64,000 bases of DNA from Cymodocea nodosa (taxonomy: Eukaryota; Streptophyta; Magnoliopsida; Alismatales; Cymodoceaceae): NCBI GenBank assembly GCA_036874045.1, contig CM072347.1:8496501-8560500 (forward strand), written 5' to 3'. Shown here piece by piece: positions 44,982 through 57,700 of the stretch (position 1 is its first letter; each line of letters opens with the position of its first letter). The translations under genes were made by a program, and so were the position numbers. The notes under the pieces were generated by a model that saw only the letters and a list, made by a program, of their open reading frames with translations, ran no database searches and was not told the origin of the DNA.

Positions 44982-46660
44982 ATCATGACTTTTTGTACAA
45001 CCAATCTAATAATTGAGTGTAGTACTGATCTCCTTGGATTGATTATAAATTTGGATCTATGTATTGGTCGAATCTGAGTTTTTGTACTGTGGAGAACTAG
45101 AATGACTGATCCTTTAAAATGTAGTATATAAGCATGTAGATGTGTGAGTGGAATGATATGAGCATGGGGAATAACTTACAACAAGGAACATGAATGAAAT
45201 GCAAGTAAGATATGTGAATGAATTGTGGATAAACATGTGAAATAGCATAAGTGGATGAAATACGAGCATCATATGTGAATGAAATGTGGAATAACTTGCT
45301 GCAAGGAACATGAATGAATGAAGGGCATGTAAGCAAGTTTGTATGGGTGGTAAGTGAATGGAGCAAACTACAGCATGGATAGAAAATGAATGAGTGACAT
45401 AAATGCATGAATGAGCAAGTGAAACGTGTATGGGAATGTGTGGTGATTTGTAGCATGAAAAAGTGACATGAATGGAGTGATATGCAAATGAAAGATGCAT
45501 GTAAATGTATAGTGATTATAACATGAATAAATATGTATAAGAGTATGTAATGTGCGTGTGAAAGTGGACAAGCATTTAGCATGAAGATGAATGCAAATGA
45601 AGACATGAAATCAGCATGAATGATGTATGAAGAAATGAGTATGAACAAAATGAATATGATGAGCAAGTGTATGAGTGTGCACATACAAACAAGCATGAAT
45701 ACATGAACAAGATTAGATGCAAGGGCATGCATGAATGAATCTAGATTAATGTATAAGCATGGAATGGATAAAGCTACATGGGTGTATAGACATGAAGGTG
45801 TAGATATGATACATGAATGCATGTTTACATAGCATAAGAATGGCATATGAATATGGATGTATGTTCAAGTGAGCATAAAGGCAGTGCATGAATGAATGTT
45901 CACATAAGCATGAGTGGATGCATGTTCATATATATGTACGGATGAGAGCACAAATGTGTGTTCATGTAAGCAAGGATGGATGGATGTGTGCATGACCATA
46001 TAAACATGGAAAGATTGCATATATGCATGAACAAGTAAACATGGGAATGAGCTTACATGAATGAGGAGAATATTGGCATAATGATGGATGATCTTTGGTG
46101 AAGAGATGAATGCAATAGTTGTGATCTCACATGTATAAGATGAAGTGAACATGTGAATGAAGAAAAGCATGTTTGCACAAGGGTGGGATGCACATGTGAT
46201 GTGCAATCATTATGAGTAAGCATGGATATATGGTATGTGGACATGAATGCATGGTACAAATAGGCATAAGTATGAATGCATGAATATATGTAAACATGAA
46301 TAAATTTGCATGCATGTAAATGAGAATGGAAGTGTAGATAGTGAAGTGCAACTATGTGTGATCATGCAAGCATGAGTGCATATGTTGAAGCTACGTGAAG
46401 ATGATAACATGGAAGCATAAAAGACAGTGAGCTATGCATATACATATGGATGAGTGATAAAGCATGAAAGAGTTACATACATGCATATGGATGAGTTACA
46501 AAGTATGAGAGATGGAGAGCTACATGTATGGATATGGATGAGTTAAATAATATGTAGTAAGCTAAATGGATGTAGTACGTGTTGATAATAATGACTATAT
46601 GAAGTGATATAAGTAAGATAGATGTGATGTGAATACAAGTGCATTATTTGAACAATATGA
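44982..46660. repeat. Degenerate ATGAATG/CATG-rich minisatellite-like tract
   Basis: From about 45115 to 46560 the plus strand is a loose mosaic of GCATGAATG, GAATGAATG, AACATG and TGTATGGATG, with no fixed period. The bias removes stops on the minus strand and creates spurious frames rich in His, Ser and Ile, up to 249 codons (45846-45097). It probably belongs to an old LTR or satellite-like expansion. The first 130 bp are plain AT-rich flank. Confidence 0.6.
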
Positions 46661-48261
46661 GACATTTATAAAAGCTTGAGAGATTGTAAGATAAACCTCA
46701 TATCTTCATTGGAACTCATTGAAAATGCTCCATCAAAATGAAAAGAACAAAGATGGGAGTTAGCATGATTTCGATATTCCAATTCTAGGATTGACATTTT
46801 GAACTTGTGTGATGATATTCTAGAAAAAGGATTGGTAGATTAATCACACAAAAAAGAAAAAAAGGTGATTAGAATTTTGGAAAATGGATTGATAAACCTA
46901 TTTCGAGAAAACACATGTTGAACAAGATTCTAATTAGAAAGTGATATGTTGAAAATGGAATCAAAAGGTTCCTTTGGTTAGTTAAAGGTTATCCTTTATT
47001 GATTAGGAACCTCATTTGGTGATCATGCTAGTTGGGGAAAATATTTAACCTTCAATCTAATAAAGATGCAAACTACAGAAACAAAAACCAAAATGAATCA
47101 AATGGAAAAGAAAATTAGTAGGTGGATCTCTCTTGGCAAGTGTTGATAATGAGATTTAGGGATTTATGAAATATGACAAATAAATGAGTAATAAAGAACA
47201 ATTGGAATGTGAAGGACTTATTAAAGTCAAAATGTTGATTCTGATTTCAAAAGAAAACCAAGAGATCAACTTCAATGAAGGATGCAGAAAAAAAGGGGAA
47301 GTCATTAGAGGCTATTAGAAAGGTTGCTAGAGGTCATTAGAATTAGGGTGTGACAATGAGAAGGAACTTCAAAATGGGTTGGATGGACTAGGCATGGACC
47401 CATAAGTGCTTTGTAGATCATTTGGGCAAGTGTTTGTTTGATCTAGGGGCATAGGAGGGTCATTGGTGCTCATTAGAGCTTGTTAGTGGTTGTTGAAATT
47501 TGCTAGAGTTCAATGGAAGTTGGTGGTTTCGAGGGTTTTGAGCAAGGAGATGCTTGAAATTGAGAGTTGAGAGTATGAGTGTTGAAAGTATGCCTTCAAA
47601 TGTGGGTTTTAAGGGGATTTATTAGGGTGGTGGCAAAATGGATGTCTAGTTGTTGATCTAACATGTCTAACAATGGTTGTAATGGGATTGTGGTGCATGT
47701 AGTCCAAATGATGGCACATGTGAGAGATAGGGAGAATAATCAACTAGTGGTAGATTTGTAGGATCAAAGGTTGAAAAAGGGTGAATGATTGGCTGCTAGT
47801 GAAGTTCAACATGGCCCAACATATTTGGGGAAGGGCACATGTGAAAAGGATGAGGGGAGGTTGCTGGGAAAATGCATGTAGGGAAACATTGAAGATTTGA
47901 TAGGTTGGTAAGTGGATTTGCTCGGTTGAGGGCCATGTGGCTACATGGGGGTTTGATTTATGCGAACTAGGGTGTGTCTAGGAAAATAGGTTAGATTAGA
48001 TGCAAGTTGATGTAAGTGTAGATGGAAGGTTTGGATGTGGGACAAAGTAGGCGTGAGTCGATGCCATGTCTAGGTATGGATGGGCACACATGGAAAAATC
48101 TAACCATGGGATTAGGTGTAGTTGGGCAAGTTTGAGTGCAGAATCGAGGTTGGCATAGGTGTGGATGGGATGAAAATCCAAACCTGTGCAAGGAGAAAAT
48201 TTGGGTGCGTTGGGTGCAAGTTGGGGTTGGACTTGGGTACATGCAAAATGGCTATGGAAGA
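46661..48261. other. Unassigned LTR-like, gene-free sequence
   Basis: No convincing ORF or domain. It is purine-rich on the plus strand, with repeated TGGATGGG, GGGTGCAAG and TTGGGGAAGG-type words at 47400-48240. It may be part of a large LTR or untranslated region of a Gypsy element, but no ends, primer site or purine tract were found. Confidence 0.25.
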
Positions 48262-48640
48262 GGAAAAATAAAGGAAGAAAATTACGTAGTTATGAAATGA
48301 GAAAAATAAATTGATTATGGAAGTGGAAAAATAAAGTGATTATGAAGATGAGAAAATAAATTGATAATGTAATTTTAAAGATGGAAAAATAAAGTGATCA
48401 TAGCGATGAAAAAATAAGATGATTATGAAGATGGAAAAATAAAGTGATTATTGGGATAGAAAAATAGTGGTGATTATGGAAAAATGTGGTGATTATGAAA
48501 AAAATGAGGTGATTATGGAAAAATGTGGTGATTATGAAAAAAACGAGGTGATTATGGGGATAGAAGAATAGGGGTGATTAATGAAGATAAGGAAAATAAA
48601 GAGCATAAGTAATCATGGAGATAGTTGATTAATGGTGGTT
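48262..48640. repeat. GTGATTATG-type short repeats
   Basis: About 15 degenerate copies of GAAAAATAAAGTGATTATGA and the shorter GGAAAAATGTGGTGATTATG, with spacing between 18 and 27 bp. The clean part is about 48474-48560. It is a minisatellite in gene-free DNA. Confidence 0.7.
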
Positions 48641-49455
48641 AAGGGCAGATTTGGGGAATAGCAAATGAAGGAAAATAAGAAGCACACAATTGGTGCATGA
48701 GAAACAACTCTGTATTCAACGACATCAACTAATTATTGGGTTTTGCGGTAGGGTATCAACAATGATGAATCAATTTTATTAGAGTCTTAGGTTTTATAAA
48801 TTCAACCTATTGATAAATGAATTGGTATATTAAAAATTTTACAGTAAAACTCTATCCTATTTTTGGCATACGGTTGGTGAAAATGATATACCAAATTTAT
48901 GTATGTTCTTATGCATGAATTTAGGGGGAGTTTAAGAGGCTTTATTGTGAAAAACTTCATTGACTAAATTTAGGTGTGTATTATTGAAAATTTTTCTCTT
49001 TAGTGATGTGGAAATATTTTAATATGAGTCTTTTTCCTTCTCATTAGACTAATAGATATGTAGGATAATGAAATATTTGTGTTTAAGAAACATATATTAA
49101 GATATAATGATGTTAAAAATCTTACATATATGTATGTATTTTGAGTGATATATATTCTGTTTAATGATGGATATTTCATTTGACTATTATTTTGTTTTAT
49201 TCCTTATGAAATATATGTAAAGTGCTATGATTTAAGGGGAACTCCTACATGTTGGAAAAGCAATAAGAAAAATTTTTATATAGCTCAAGCAAAAGCAAGA
49301 TCAAGAAGAGTTACCGAAATTGAAATTTTTGATAATGACAAAAAGAGGAAGACAATATGATGATGATGGGTATATGAATTTAAATTTTTTTTCAGTAAAG
49401 TTTAATTGTTTTAGAGTCTTATTTTTTAAGTTTTCTCATCATTAAAAAAGGAGAT
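48641..49455 (+). mobile_element. 3' internal remnant of a SIRE-like element
   Basis: There is no ORF. The right end shows TTTTTGATAATGACAAAAAG and CTCATCATTAAAAAAGGAGA (to about 49454), the standard stretch before a SIRE LTR, with a purine tract AAAAAAGGAGAT. The pol genes that should lie upstream are absent. Confidence 0.45.
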
Positions 49456-50037
49456 TGTTAGTAAAATCTTTCTCAAATGATTTTGATAATACGAAAATTA
49501 ATAATAAATGTGGTTGTATATATCAAGTTTATTGCAGGAAATATGAGAAAAGTGTTGTAAAGCCAAATAAAAAAAATAAATATGAATGAAACGAAGTTGT
49601 AGTATATATATATATGAAGCAAGGAGCTCAAGAAGGTCAAGAAAAAATGGATGAAAAAGAAAAGGAGCTCAAGGAGAATCACATCATGCTAGAGGAAGCA
49701 AGAATTGTTTTAAAGTCTTGTATTATTTGTGTAATTTTAAATTATGATGGTTTCTGTCCTAGGAAACAATTTTAAATCTCCTATATGCTCTTTTATGTAA
49801 AAATTTTCATATAGGAAACTTAGGATAGATTCACACACTTAAAAAAATTAGTTAGAATGGCATGGAGTTGAGTCTAACTCATGTTTTCTAGAAACTATTA
49901 GATGTGTGTGTGTGTGTGCTGTTCTCATGTAATGTGGGTAATTGGATATCCATTTATTATTAAATGTCCTTCTACTCACTATATATTCTTTGTAAACCCT
50001 CCTTAGTGAAGGATGATGCCACATTCTTACTCTAACA
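49456..50037 (+). mobile_element. Copia LTR with purine tract on one side and primer site on the other
   Basis: It starts TGTTAGTAAAATC after the purine tract and ends TTACTCTAACA at 50037. The next bases, TGGTAACTAGAA, resemble the initiator-Met primer site TGGTATCAGAGC. One 582-bp unit thus serves as a 3' LTR to its left and a 5' LTR to its right. Internal simple repeats: (GT)8 at about 49902-49918 and a short TA run at about 49601. Confidence 0.55.
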
Positions 50038-50340
50038 TGGTAACTAGAATTTGAGGAAACATGTTGTCGCCACTGCCCTCTCAACCTCCACATGTTGTCG
50101 CCACTGCCAACCATCTACCTCCATTTGATGCCATCACCACTGCAAACCTCCCTCCACATCCACTTGCCGCTGCCACCATCTCCTTTTCTCCCTTCTCTAT
50201 CACCCTTTTTTCCCTTCCATTGTGCCAACCCTGGGGAGCCCTCCGAACCCATGGTGTAGGCCCAGACCACCTGGACAACCCCAAATACACTAGGGTTGAT
50301 GTTCCAATCTTCTTCTCCTGTCTATGTGGTTAGCAGTGTA
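50038..50340 (+). pseudogene. Possible start of copia gag after the primer site
   Basis: An open frame from 50061 (MLSPLPSQPPHVVATANHLP) lies 23 bp after the presumed primer site. It is Pro/Ala/Thr-rich, as the first residues of some copia gag proteins are. A direct repeat, CCACATGTTGTCGCCACTGCC-like (about 50059 and 50089), supports low complexity rather than a conserved domain. It ends at 50333 with no zinc knuckle. Confidence 0.3.
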
Positions 50341-53300
50341 GGCAGTTGCATCTGTGATCATAAACATGCTGTAGGCTAGCCACTAGGAAGTGATTTGATG
50401 GGAAAAGTGGGTGACCATCATGTCAATGCCCATGGGAAGTGTATGGGCAAGTGGTTTGATGTAATATTCCAAAGGAAGAAAAAATAGATTGAAATTCTTG
50501 TTGTACAAACTCAATAGCATTATATGTATGTAAAATTTTGGGAGTGGTAGAAATTCTCTATTCTTTTTTAAAATATTGGCATTTGATTATATTTAAATCA
50601 TTTGACATTGTGGGTTGCTTTTCTATTATTTCTACATGGTTGAAATCTTTTCTCATGAGTGCAATTATTACATCTCTATTTAATTGACATTTTTTGGTAA
50701 TAATTGCCTAGAAAATTTATCTAGGTGTTTTTTATATGTTTATCATAGTTTGTTTTATTTTATCATTAAGTTTCAAGTTTAAATATAGAATATTTTGATT
50801 GTTTCTACAAAAGTTTTGTATTTCCATTGATATGATCTTCGATACATTTCTTTATTCAGAGGATCAATCTTTGATACAATACTAATACTTTAATACTTGT
50901 CCTTCACACTTAATTAAGATTTATGGAGCATATGCTATAAATGATATAACATAGTTTTGTGTCTAATATATCTTTAGCATGCTATTTAATTTGCTTATTT
51001 AAGACTATTAGAAATTTTAATTTTGGTGCAAACATCATTTTTTTAATTCTGTTGAGTTTCATACATGCTTTAATGCTTTACTGAAATGATCTGGTGTACA
51101 TCTGGAGTAAATTGCTTTATACAATGTTTTGCAGAATGCACCAGCTTCCTTTGAGTCATTTGCCAATACCTAATGCTCAAAACGCTTCCAATCCTGTTTC
51201 ACAGGCTACAGGTGTAAACATCTCTATTATCTAATTATATTTCATTTATTTACTTTCATGACTGGAGGCCCTCAAACCCTGGATTTAATTTGATGAAAGT
51301 TTCTTTATTTCTGAAAGATATAGATACAATCCTTTGCTTAGTTTTTTTGTATCAAGAACCAGTCCTCTAGGAAAAGAAAACATATTAAGAATTGAGGAGC
51401 ATATCAATGAAAACGTGATACTTTCATAGAAGTGGTCAAGAAATGTTGAATTTCAACTTGAAACTTCAAGATAAGATAAACAAATTATAATATTTTAAGA
51501 AAATTATCACAAATAAAATATCACATATATTGAAATACAATACTTGCATGCATGAAAAAAGACTTTAGTTATATAGGAATAGTAGAAATATATTGCATAA
51601 TGTGAAAGGATTCCAAACACGATGTGAACATACCAAATAATCAATTGCATATTGAATACCTTAGAAGGATGTAGCATTGTCTTTGTTGTCAAATTCTTTT
51701 CATGAAAAATACATTTGACTTGTAAATATATGAAATCAAAATTTTTTCAGAAATATTAGGCAAATTAAAAAATTGTCAAAATTTTTCAAATTTACACAAC
51801 ATATCTTCATTTCATCCAAAAAATAAACCAAATTCATAATTTTTAGGGAAAAATAGTAGAAATACCTAAAAATTTTTGAAAATGGGTGAAATTTCCAGAG
51901 AAATCATGAAAAAAATTGTCATTTACCATTGGTTTGCAAATTTATGTAACATATGTTACTTTCACTTTTGGGTTGTGTAACTTGCATCTGAGAGTGACTT
52001 AAAAGTTCCTTGGATTTTGCATTATCACATTTGTAGGTAAAATCATTTCCAGATGTCCTCAATATGATAGACTTTGAAGTGAATCTGACAGATTTTGAAT
52101 AGTGTTCTATAGTTCATTTTCAAAATCACAGAATTGATAAAAAGTTCTATTCTAATTGAATTTGCCAATTTTGCTCAGTTCTCTCTTTTAGTATAAAATG
52201 TAATGTAAAATTGAGACAAAATAAAAAAAGATTGTAATCAGAATTTGTATAGTGACCTAAAATCTTATGATTTTTATTATTTTGAAAATAATGTAAAATC
52301 ACAACAGCAATTTTAGCCATAATCTCACTATGCAGGGCTGGCCATATAAATCCTTTTTTTTCCTAAATTTTTTTATCTATTGTCAAATCTTCAATTAAAT
52401 TACATAAATTTAAACACTTAATTAAGTAGATTTAAGGTTACCTCTATTTCTTTTAAGTTATTCTATATTATTTAATTTTCCTTTCTTAACTAGTACATTC
52501 CTTTTCTTATTTTCAATAGGTGCATCTCCTACTCATTCCTGAATAAAATCAATTTTTAGTTTATCTCTTAGAGTAAAACAATGTAAAATCACAATTTTAC
52601 AAAAAATTTTCTTTCTAGAATTGTATCCAAATCATTCCTTAAAATATATAAAATACCAAATATTCAGAAAATCACTAAAATTCGTAAAAATTCAAAAATT
52701 GAGAAAAATAAACATAATACTTAATATAAATAACTTGGATCTACTTTAAAATGAAAGAAATGAGATGATGAAGAGAAATCACCTCAAGGTATAACTGTAA
52801 AAATGAGAAATCAAAGGTTGAAATCATGCTTTCTTGAGAGAATATCACATTTGAGGGGTAGATCAGTGACTTTCTTTTAAGTTTTAGTTGAAAGCTGTAA
52901 AGATCTACTTAAGAAATGAGATCATAAGGAGAAGAGGCTTTTCAGTAGCTGAAAGCAAAGCAACAACACAAAGGGAGAAAAATCATTCCTATCGACTGAA
53001 ATCACACGTCTGTCTTTTTTTCTGTAGTTATAAAAATATATCGAATTGGGCAATCCTAGATCTAGATCGCAATCTTGATCTGATTATTAGTCAAAACCAT
53101 GTATTTCAAGTAGTTTCTAATTGAGAAAGGTGGTTCCTAATTTAGATTAACGAAATTTCACCTATCTAGATTGATCCTACATTCAATCATTATACATGTC
53201 ATTGACTTTCTAAAGAATGTGATTGGTTAGCCATTGTAAGCTTGATACATTTATCAAGTTGCCAAAATATATGCACACCTTTGTTATTCATCATATCTTT

Positions 53301-53415
53301 TAAGCTATGTGCTATGTTGGAAACATTGGGAATCTTGACATTTCATAATGATTGATGACATTTCTTAATTATCAACATCATAGTTATCAAGTTATGAATG
53401 TGCTATGGTTGACAT
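50341..53415. other. Gene-free or intronic AT-rich sequence
   Basis: No transposon domain was recognised. The T-rich plus-strand composition of 50480-51130 is intron-like and ends in a good acceptor at 51134. From 51220 to 53415 I see only AT-rich sequence with short frames. About 51700-52700 is unusually rich in AAATTTT words. An intron of a plus-strand gene is possible. Confidence 0.3.
51135..51211 (+). other. Exon-like block between good splice sites
   Basis: TTTTGCAG precedes 51135 and GTGTAAAC follows 51211. The 77 bp between translate as MHQLPLSHLPIPNAQNASNP then VSQATG without stops. The composition differs from the T-rich flanks. I do not recognise the protein and no other exon of the same gene could be tied to it. 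Confidence 0.3.
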
Positions 53416-54745
53416 TATTAGAACCAGATGACTTACTAGAGGAGGGGTGAATGATAATGTTTGACTGTTTTTAATAATTTTTCTTGTATCTTATAGTAAA
53501 TGATTGAACAGTTGAAAACTTAACTAAATAACTAACAATTCAATAAATTTAAGCACGATAAAGAAGAAAGAATTAAGAGACAGAGATACATAGAAAATTT
53601 TAAATGGTTTACTTTTAATGGTTAGTCCACTCTCAAGGTACACATTAAGCTTCACTATTAGATTTCACTTACATATTTACTTTTAGGTCGAAGTAAGAAC
53701 TAACCACACTTGAACTTTCTGGTCGTAGCTCTAATCAACACTTCTTGAGTTTTCAGGTATAAACTCCAACCAACAGAACTTGAAGTTTTCTAGTACAAAT
53801 TTCAACAAAACAACTAGCTTGACTTTTATCAGAATTTTGCACATGGAGAGCTTGCAACACCTTAGATTTACTTTTACTAAAATTCTACACAATGCTTGAA
53901 ACGTATTTCTTGAATTTCTATTCTTTTTAAATTCTTGTAGAATTTTGCTCTCTTTATATATATGTGTAATTATTTTTTTTACCTTTCCACCTTCAGTTTA
54001 TTTTTATATCATAAGGTGTAATGATTGAATTTTTCCTAATGTTACTTAGCCTGCTATACTTATTAAACTGTTAGTCTCAAATATAGAAAGTTATTGTTTA
54101 GTATAATGTCTTTTTGAAACCTTCCGAATTTATCTATTTTTCAGACTGTTTCATTTGAAACCTTCTGAAAATTTCCTAAAATTATCCAAAGGTTTAAGAA
54201 GTCTTTTTTTCATGCTTGTCACGTGAGTTTTTAAGTTTGGCACATGAGATCACTTATATTTGATTTGTTTAGTTTGAAATCTTCTAAAATTTCTTATCTT
54301 TCAAATTGTTTCATTTGAAACCTTCCGAAAATTTGTGAAACATTTTGATTAGTTGTGAAACTATTCGATTTTGCAAGGAAATCTTTTGATCAATTCTGAA
54401 GCTATCTAGAATAATGTAAAATCTTTCGATTTGCTCTAAAACTATCTGAAATAATGTGAAACCTTTCGATTTGTTTTGAAACTATCCAAAATAATGTGTA
54501 ACTTTTTGATTTACTCTAAAATTATCCAGAATAATGTGAAACCTTCTGATTTGCTTTGAAACTATCTGAAATAATGTGTAACCTTTCAATTTGCTCTGAA
54601 ACTATCTAATTTACTGGAAATTATCTAATTGACCTGTAGCTCAATGATTTTCTTTAGATTTCTACTAAATCAGTATTCAACTTGCTTGTTTGATCTGTAG
54701 TTGACTTTTGTCTCTTCATTTGAACCTGTGAAATACATTTTAAGA
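53416..54745 (-). mobile_element. 3' LTR of copia element D
   Basis: The outer edge TATTAGAACCAGATGAC is a decayed TGTTAGAACC. The region parallels 59542-61403 and, inverted, 30336-31607. About 54100-54640 is an array of GAAACCTTTCGATTTGCTCT and GAAACTATCTGAAATAATGT units. The inner end stops at AAATACATTTTAAG (54745), about 60 bp short of a complete SIRE LTR, and joins a broken RNase H. Confidence 0.7.
54100..54640 (-). repeat. Degenerate ~38-bp tandem repeats in LTR
   Basis: Units of the form TGTGAAACCTTTCGATTTGC, TCTGAAACTATC, CGAAATAA recur about eight times at 54350-54620, with looser copies before. Equivalent arrays are at 41460-41670, 44740-44820 and 61020-61290, and inverted at 30440-31000. 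The alternation of AACCTTYCGA and AACTATCYGAA is shared by all of them. Confidence 0.75.
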
Positions 54746-57700
54746 TTTAAGCACAATATAATCCTACTACAATATATTCTACTTCAGTGGTAGATAGAGC
54801 TATATAATTTTGTTTTCTAGTAAACCATGAGATAAGTGAGTGGTCAAGTAGTTGACATGTTTTACTAGTATTTTTTCTATTTGATTTGTATCTCATATAA
54901 TCTACATCACTTTATCTTGTTAGCATTAAATTATTGTGTAATAAATAGAATAAGTCCAAATCCTTTGTACCTTGTAGGTACTTAAAAATATGTTTGAATG
55001 CTTTCAAATGTAACTCTTTTGGAAATGTTTGATATATTGCACGTGCACACATACTGAACATAATATTTGACTTGCTAGCTGTTAAATATAGAAGTAATCC
55101 AATCATTCTTCTATATTTCTTTTGATTTATAGTAATACTAGAAATGTCTTTATTAAGTTTTTTATTGGAATTCATAGGAGTGTTGGCCTCTTTGGATCTA
55201 CCTATACCAAATTTTATCAAAATCTCTTTACATAATTTTTCTTGGTTTATGAAAATGTCATCCTATAACTGATGAATCTATAATTCTAAGAAGAATTTTA
55301 ATTCTCCTATATGACTTATGTTAAATTCATTCTGTATTAAGTTTTAAAAATCATGACACAAATTTTTATTTGTTGTATCAAAAATAATATCATCAATATA
55401 GATCTGAATGATTAATATGTGTGAGTTAACTGATTTGATAAATAAAGTATTGTCTACTGTGTCTATACTAAACTAATTGTTAAGGAGGAGAACTCTTTAA
55501 GCTTGTTATACTATGCTCTTGGTGTTTATTTTAGACCATACAGTGTCTTGTTTAACTTGTATATATGATTTGGTCTATCTTCATTTTTAAATTCTAGGAG
55601 CTATTTTACATACACTTTTCTTGTAGAATTCCATTCAGAAATACACTCTTCATGTTCATTTGAAATAATTTTATTTTTATATTACTAGTAAAAGTAAGTA
55701 ACATCTTGATTGCCTCAAGTCTAGCAATAGGTGTAAATGTTTTCTCATAGTTGATTCTTTTTTATTGGTTATAACCTTGAACAAGTCTAGCATTGTTTCT
55801 GATTATGCTTCCATCACTATCCAATTTGTTTCTAAAAGCCCATTTTGTTCTAATGATTGATTTTTCAGTGAGCATTTCAATTAGTTCCCAAACATCATTT
55901 TTTTTAAATTGATTCAATTCTTTTTGCATGACCATAATCTAATAGTCATCACTATAAGCTTTTTCAATTGTTTTGGGCTCAAATTCAAATACGAATACAT
56001 AATAATTATAAACATTCTGAGTTTTACTTATTGTTTAAACACCTTGATTGATGTTACTAATAATTTGTGTAATAGGATATCTAAATTTGGTTTTTCACAA
56101 TTTTTAGTTAAGCTAAATACTAGCAATGTAGTGATCTCCTTTTTCTATGAATTACTCTGATTTTTTAGTTCACCTTCACTTTCACTATCTATCTTCAGTT
56201 ACTTTAATTTACTTGTTAAGTCTTCATCAAATGATACATCAATAGATTCTTTCACTCTTCTTTCCTTTTCAAAATAAATTTTGTATGTTTTACTTCTAGA
56301 TGAATGTCCAACAAGTAGTGTAGGATCAGATAACATCAAATTTGTCCTTTTAATCTCTTGTATTAAGAACAAAGTATTTAAAGTCAAATATTTTAAAATA
56401 TCTAATGTTAGGTGTTTTTCCATGTCATAACTTAAAAACTATTTTATACAATATGGGCTTGAGATGAGTTCTGTTAATTATGTGACATACTGTACTAATA
56501 GCTTTTGTCCATAAGAACTTTAGTAAATTTGATGCATTTATAAGTGTTCTTGCCATTTCTTGAACTAATCTGTTTTTCCTTTTTACAACTCTATTTTAAG
56601 TTGAGATTCTTAGACAAGAAAACTCATGTACTATTTCAAATGAATTACATAGTTCTTCAAACTCATTATTTTTAAATTCTTCTTCATAATCACTTCTAAT
56701 CTTCTTTATAGTTAGTTTTTTTTTATTCTGAGTTCTGATGTAAAGATGTTTGAATTCAACACAAGTTTCATTCTTATGTGTCAAGAATATAACCTAAGTG
56801 AATCTTGTGAAGTTATCAACAATTACTAAAATGTATTTTCTTCCTCCTAGGCTTGCTGTCTATGTAGGGTTAAATAAATCCAGATGCAATAATTCCAATA
56901 GTTGACTAGTGACAATATCATCTATACTTTTATGTGCTGATTTCTAACAATACAGTCACTACATGGTTTATCCTTTTTAAATCTAAGTTTAGGCACACCT
57001 CTAACAAAATCATGTTTGGTTAGTTTTTTAAGGGTTCTCATATTTACATGTCCTAATATTTTATGCCACAACCACTCATCTTCATTAGAAGCTATTAAAT
57101 ATGCATCATTTGCAGAAGTTTTAAATGGAAACTCTAATGCATAAATTATCTTTAAAATCAATAAACTTAATTTCAAGGGTATTTAGATTTAATATAAAGT
57201 AATTTTCAACAATAAAGAATAAATTGTACCCTTTATCATAAAGTTGACCTATACTTAATAAATTTTCTTTTAATCTATTTATATACAAGACATTTTCAAT
57301 TCTACCATTTTTAAATGTAATATTACCTACTGTAATAATTTTACATTTTTCATTATTGCCAAATTTAATTGAACCAGAATTTATTGATTTAATTGAATCA
57401 AGAAAGTTTTTCTTACCAGTCATATGTTTAAAACACCCATTTTCAATGATCCATCTTGATGTTTGTGCTTTATTGTTCTTTTAGTCTTGTAAATCATACT
57501 GAAATTAAGATATTTGATATCTAAATCTTCTTAGGTCCACCAATGTTAGTCTTCAAAATATTAACTTTATTGTCTCTTGGCAGCTATAAATGTTTCAAAT
57601 GTTCTTTTAATGAAAAAAATTGTAATGTCATCTCTATAAGATTGAATTATATCACTACAGTAGAGAACTTCCTATGGAGCAACATAGCTTAGACCAAATA

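Noticed and set aside
45097..45846. Minus-strand open frame of 249 codons, rich in His/Ser/Ile/Leu, membrane-like
   Set aside because: It is the translation of a CATGAATG-type repeat tract; several overlapping frames are open too. Composition, not selection, explains it.
51700..52700. Organelle DNA insertion in the AT-rich block
   Set aside because: No plastid or mitochondrial gene or tRNA sequence could be recognised; only A/T-rich words.
54100..54640. Heat-shock elements (GAAnnTTCnnGAA) in the LTR arrays
   Set aside because: GAA and TTC spacing in AACCTTTCGA and CTATCCGAA units is not the required two bases, so I kept it only as something to test.
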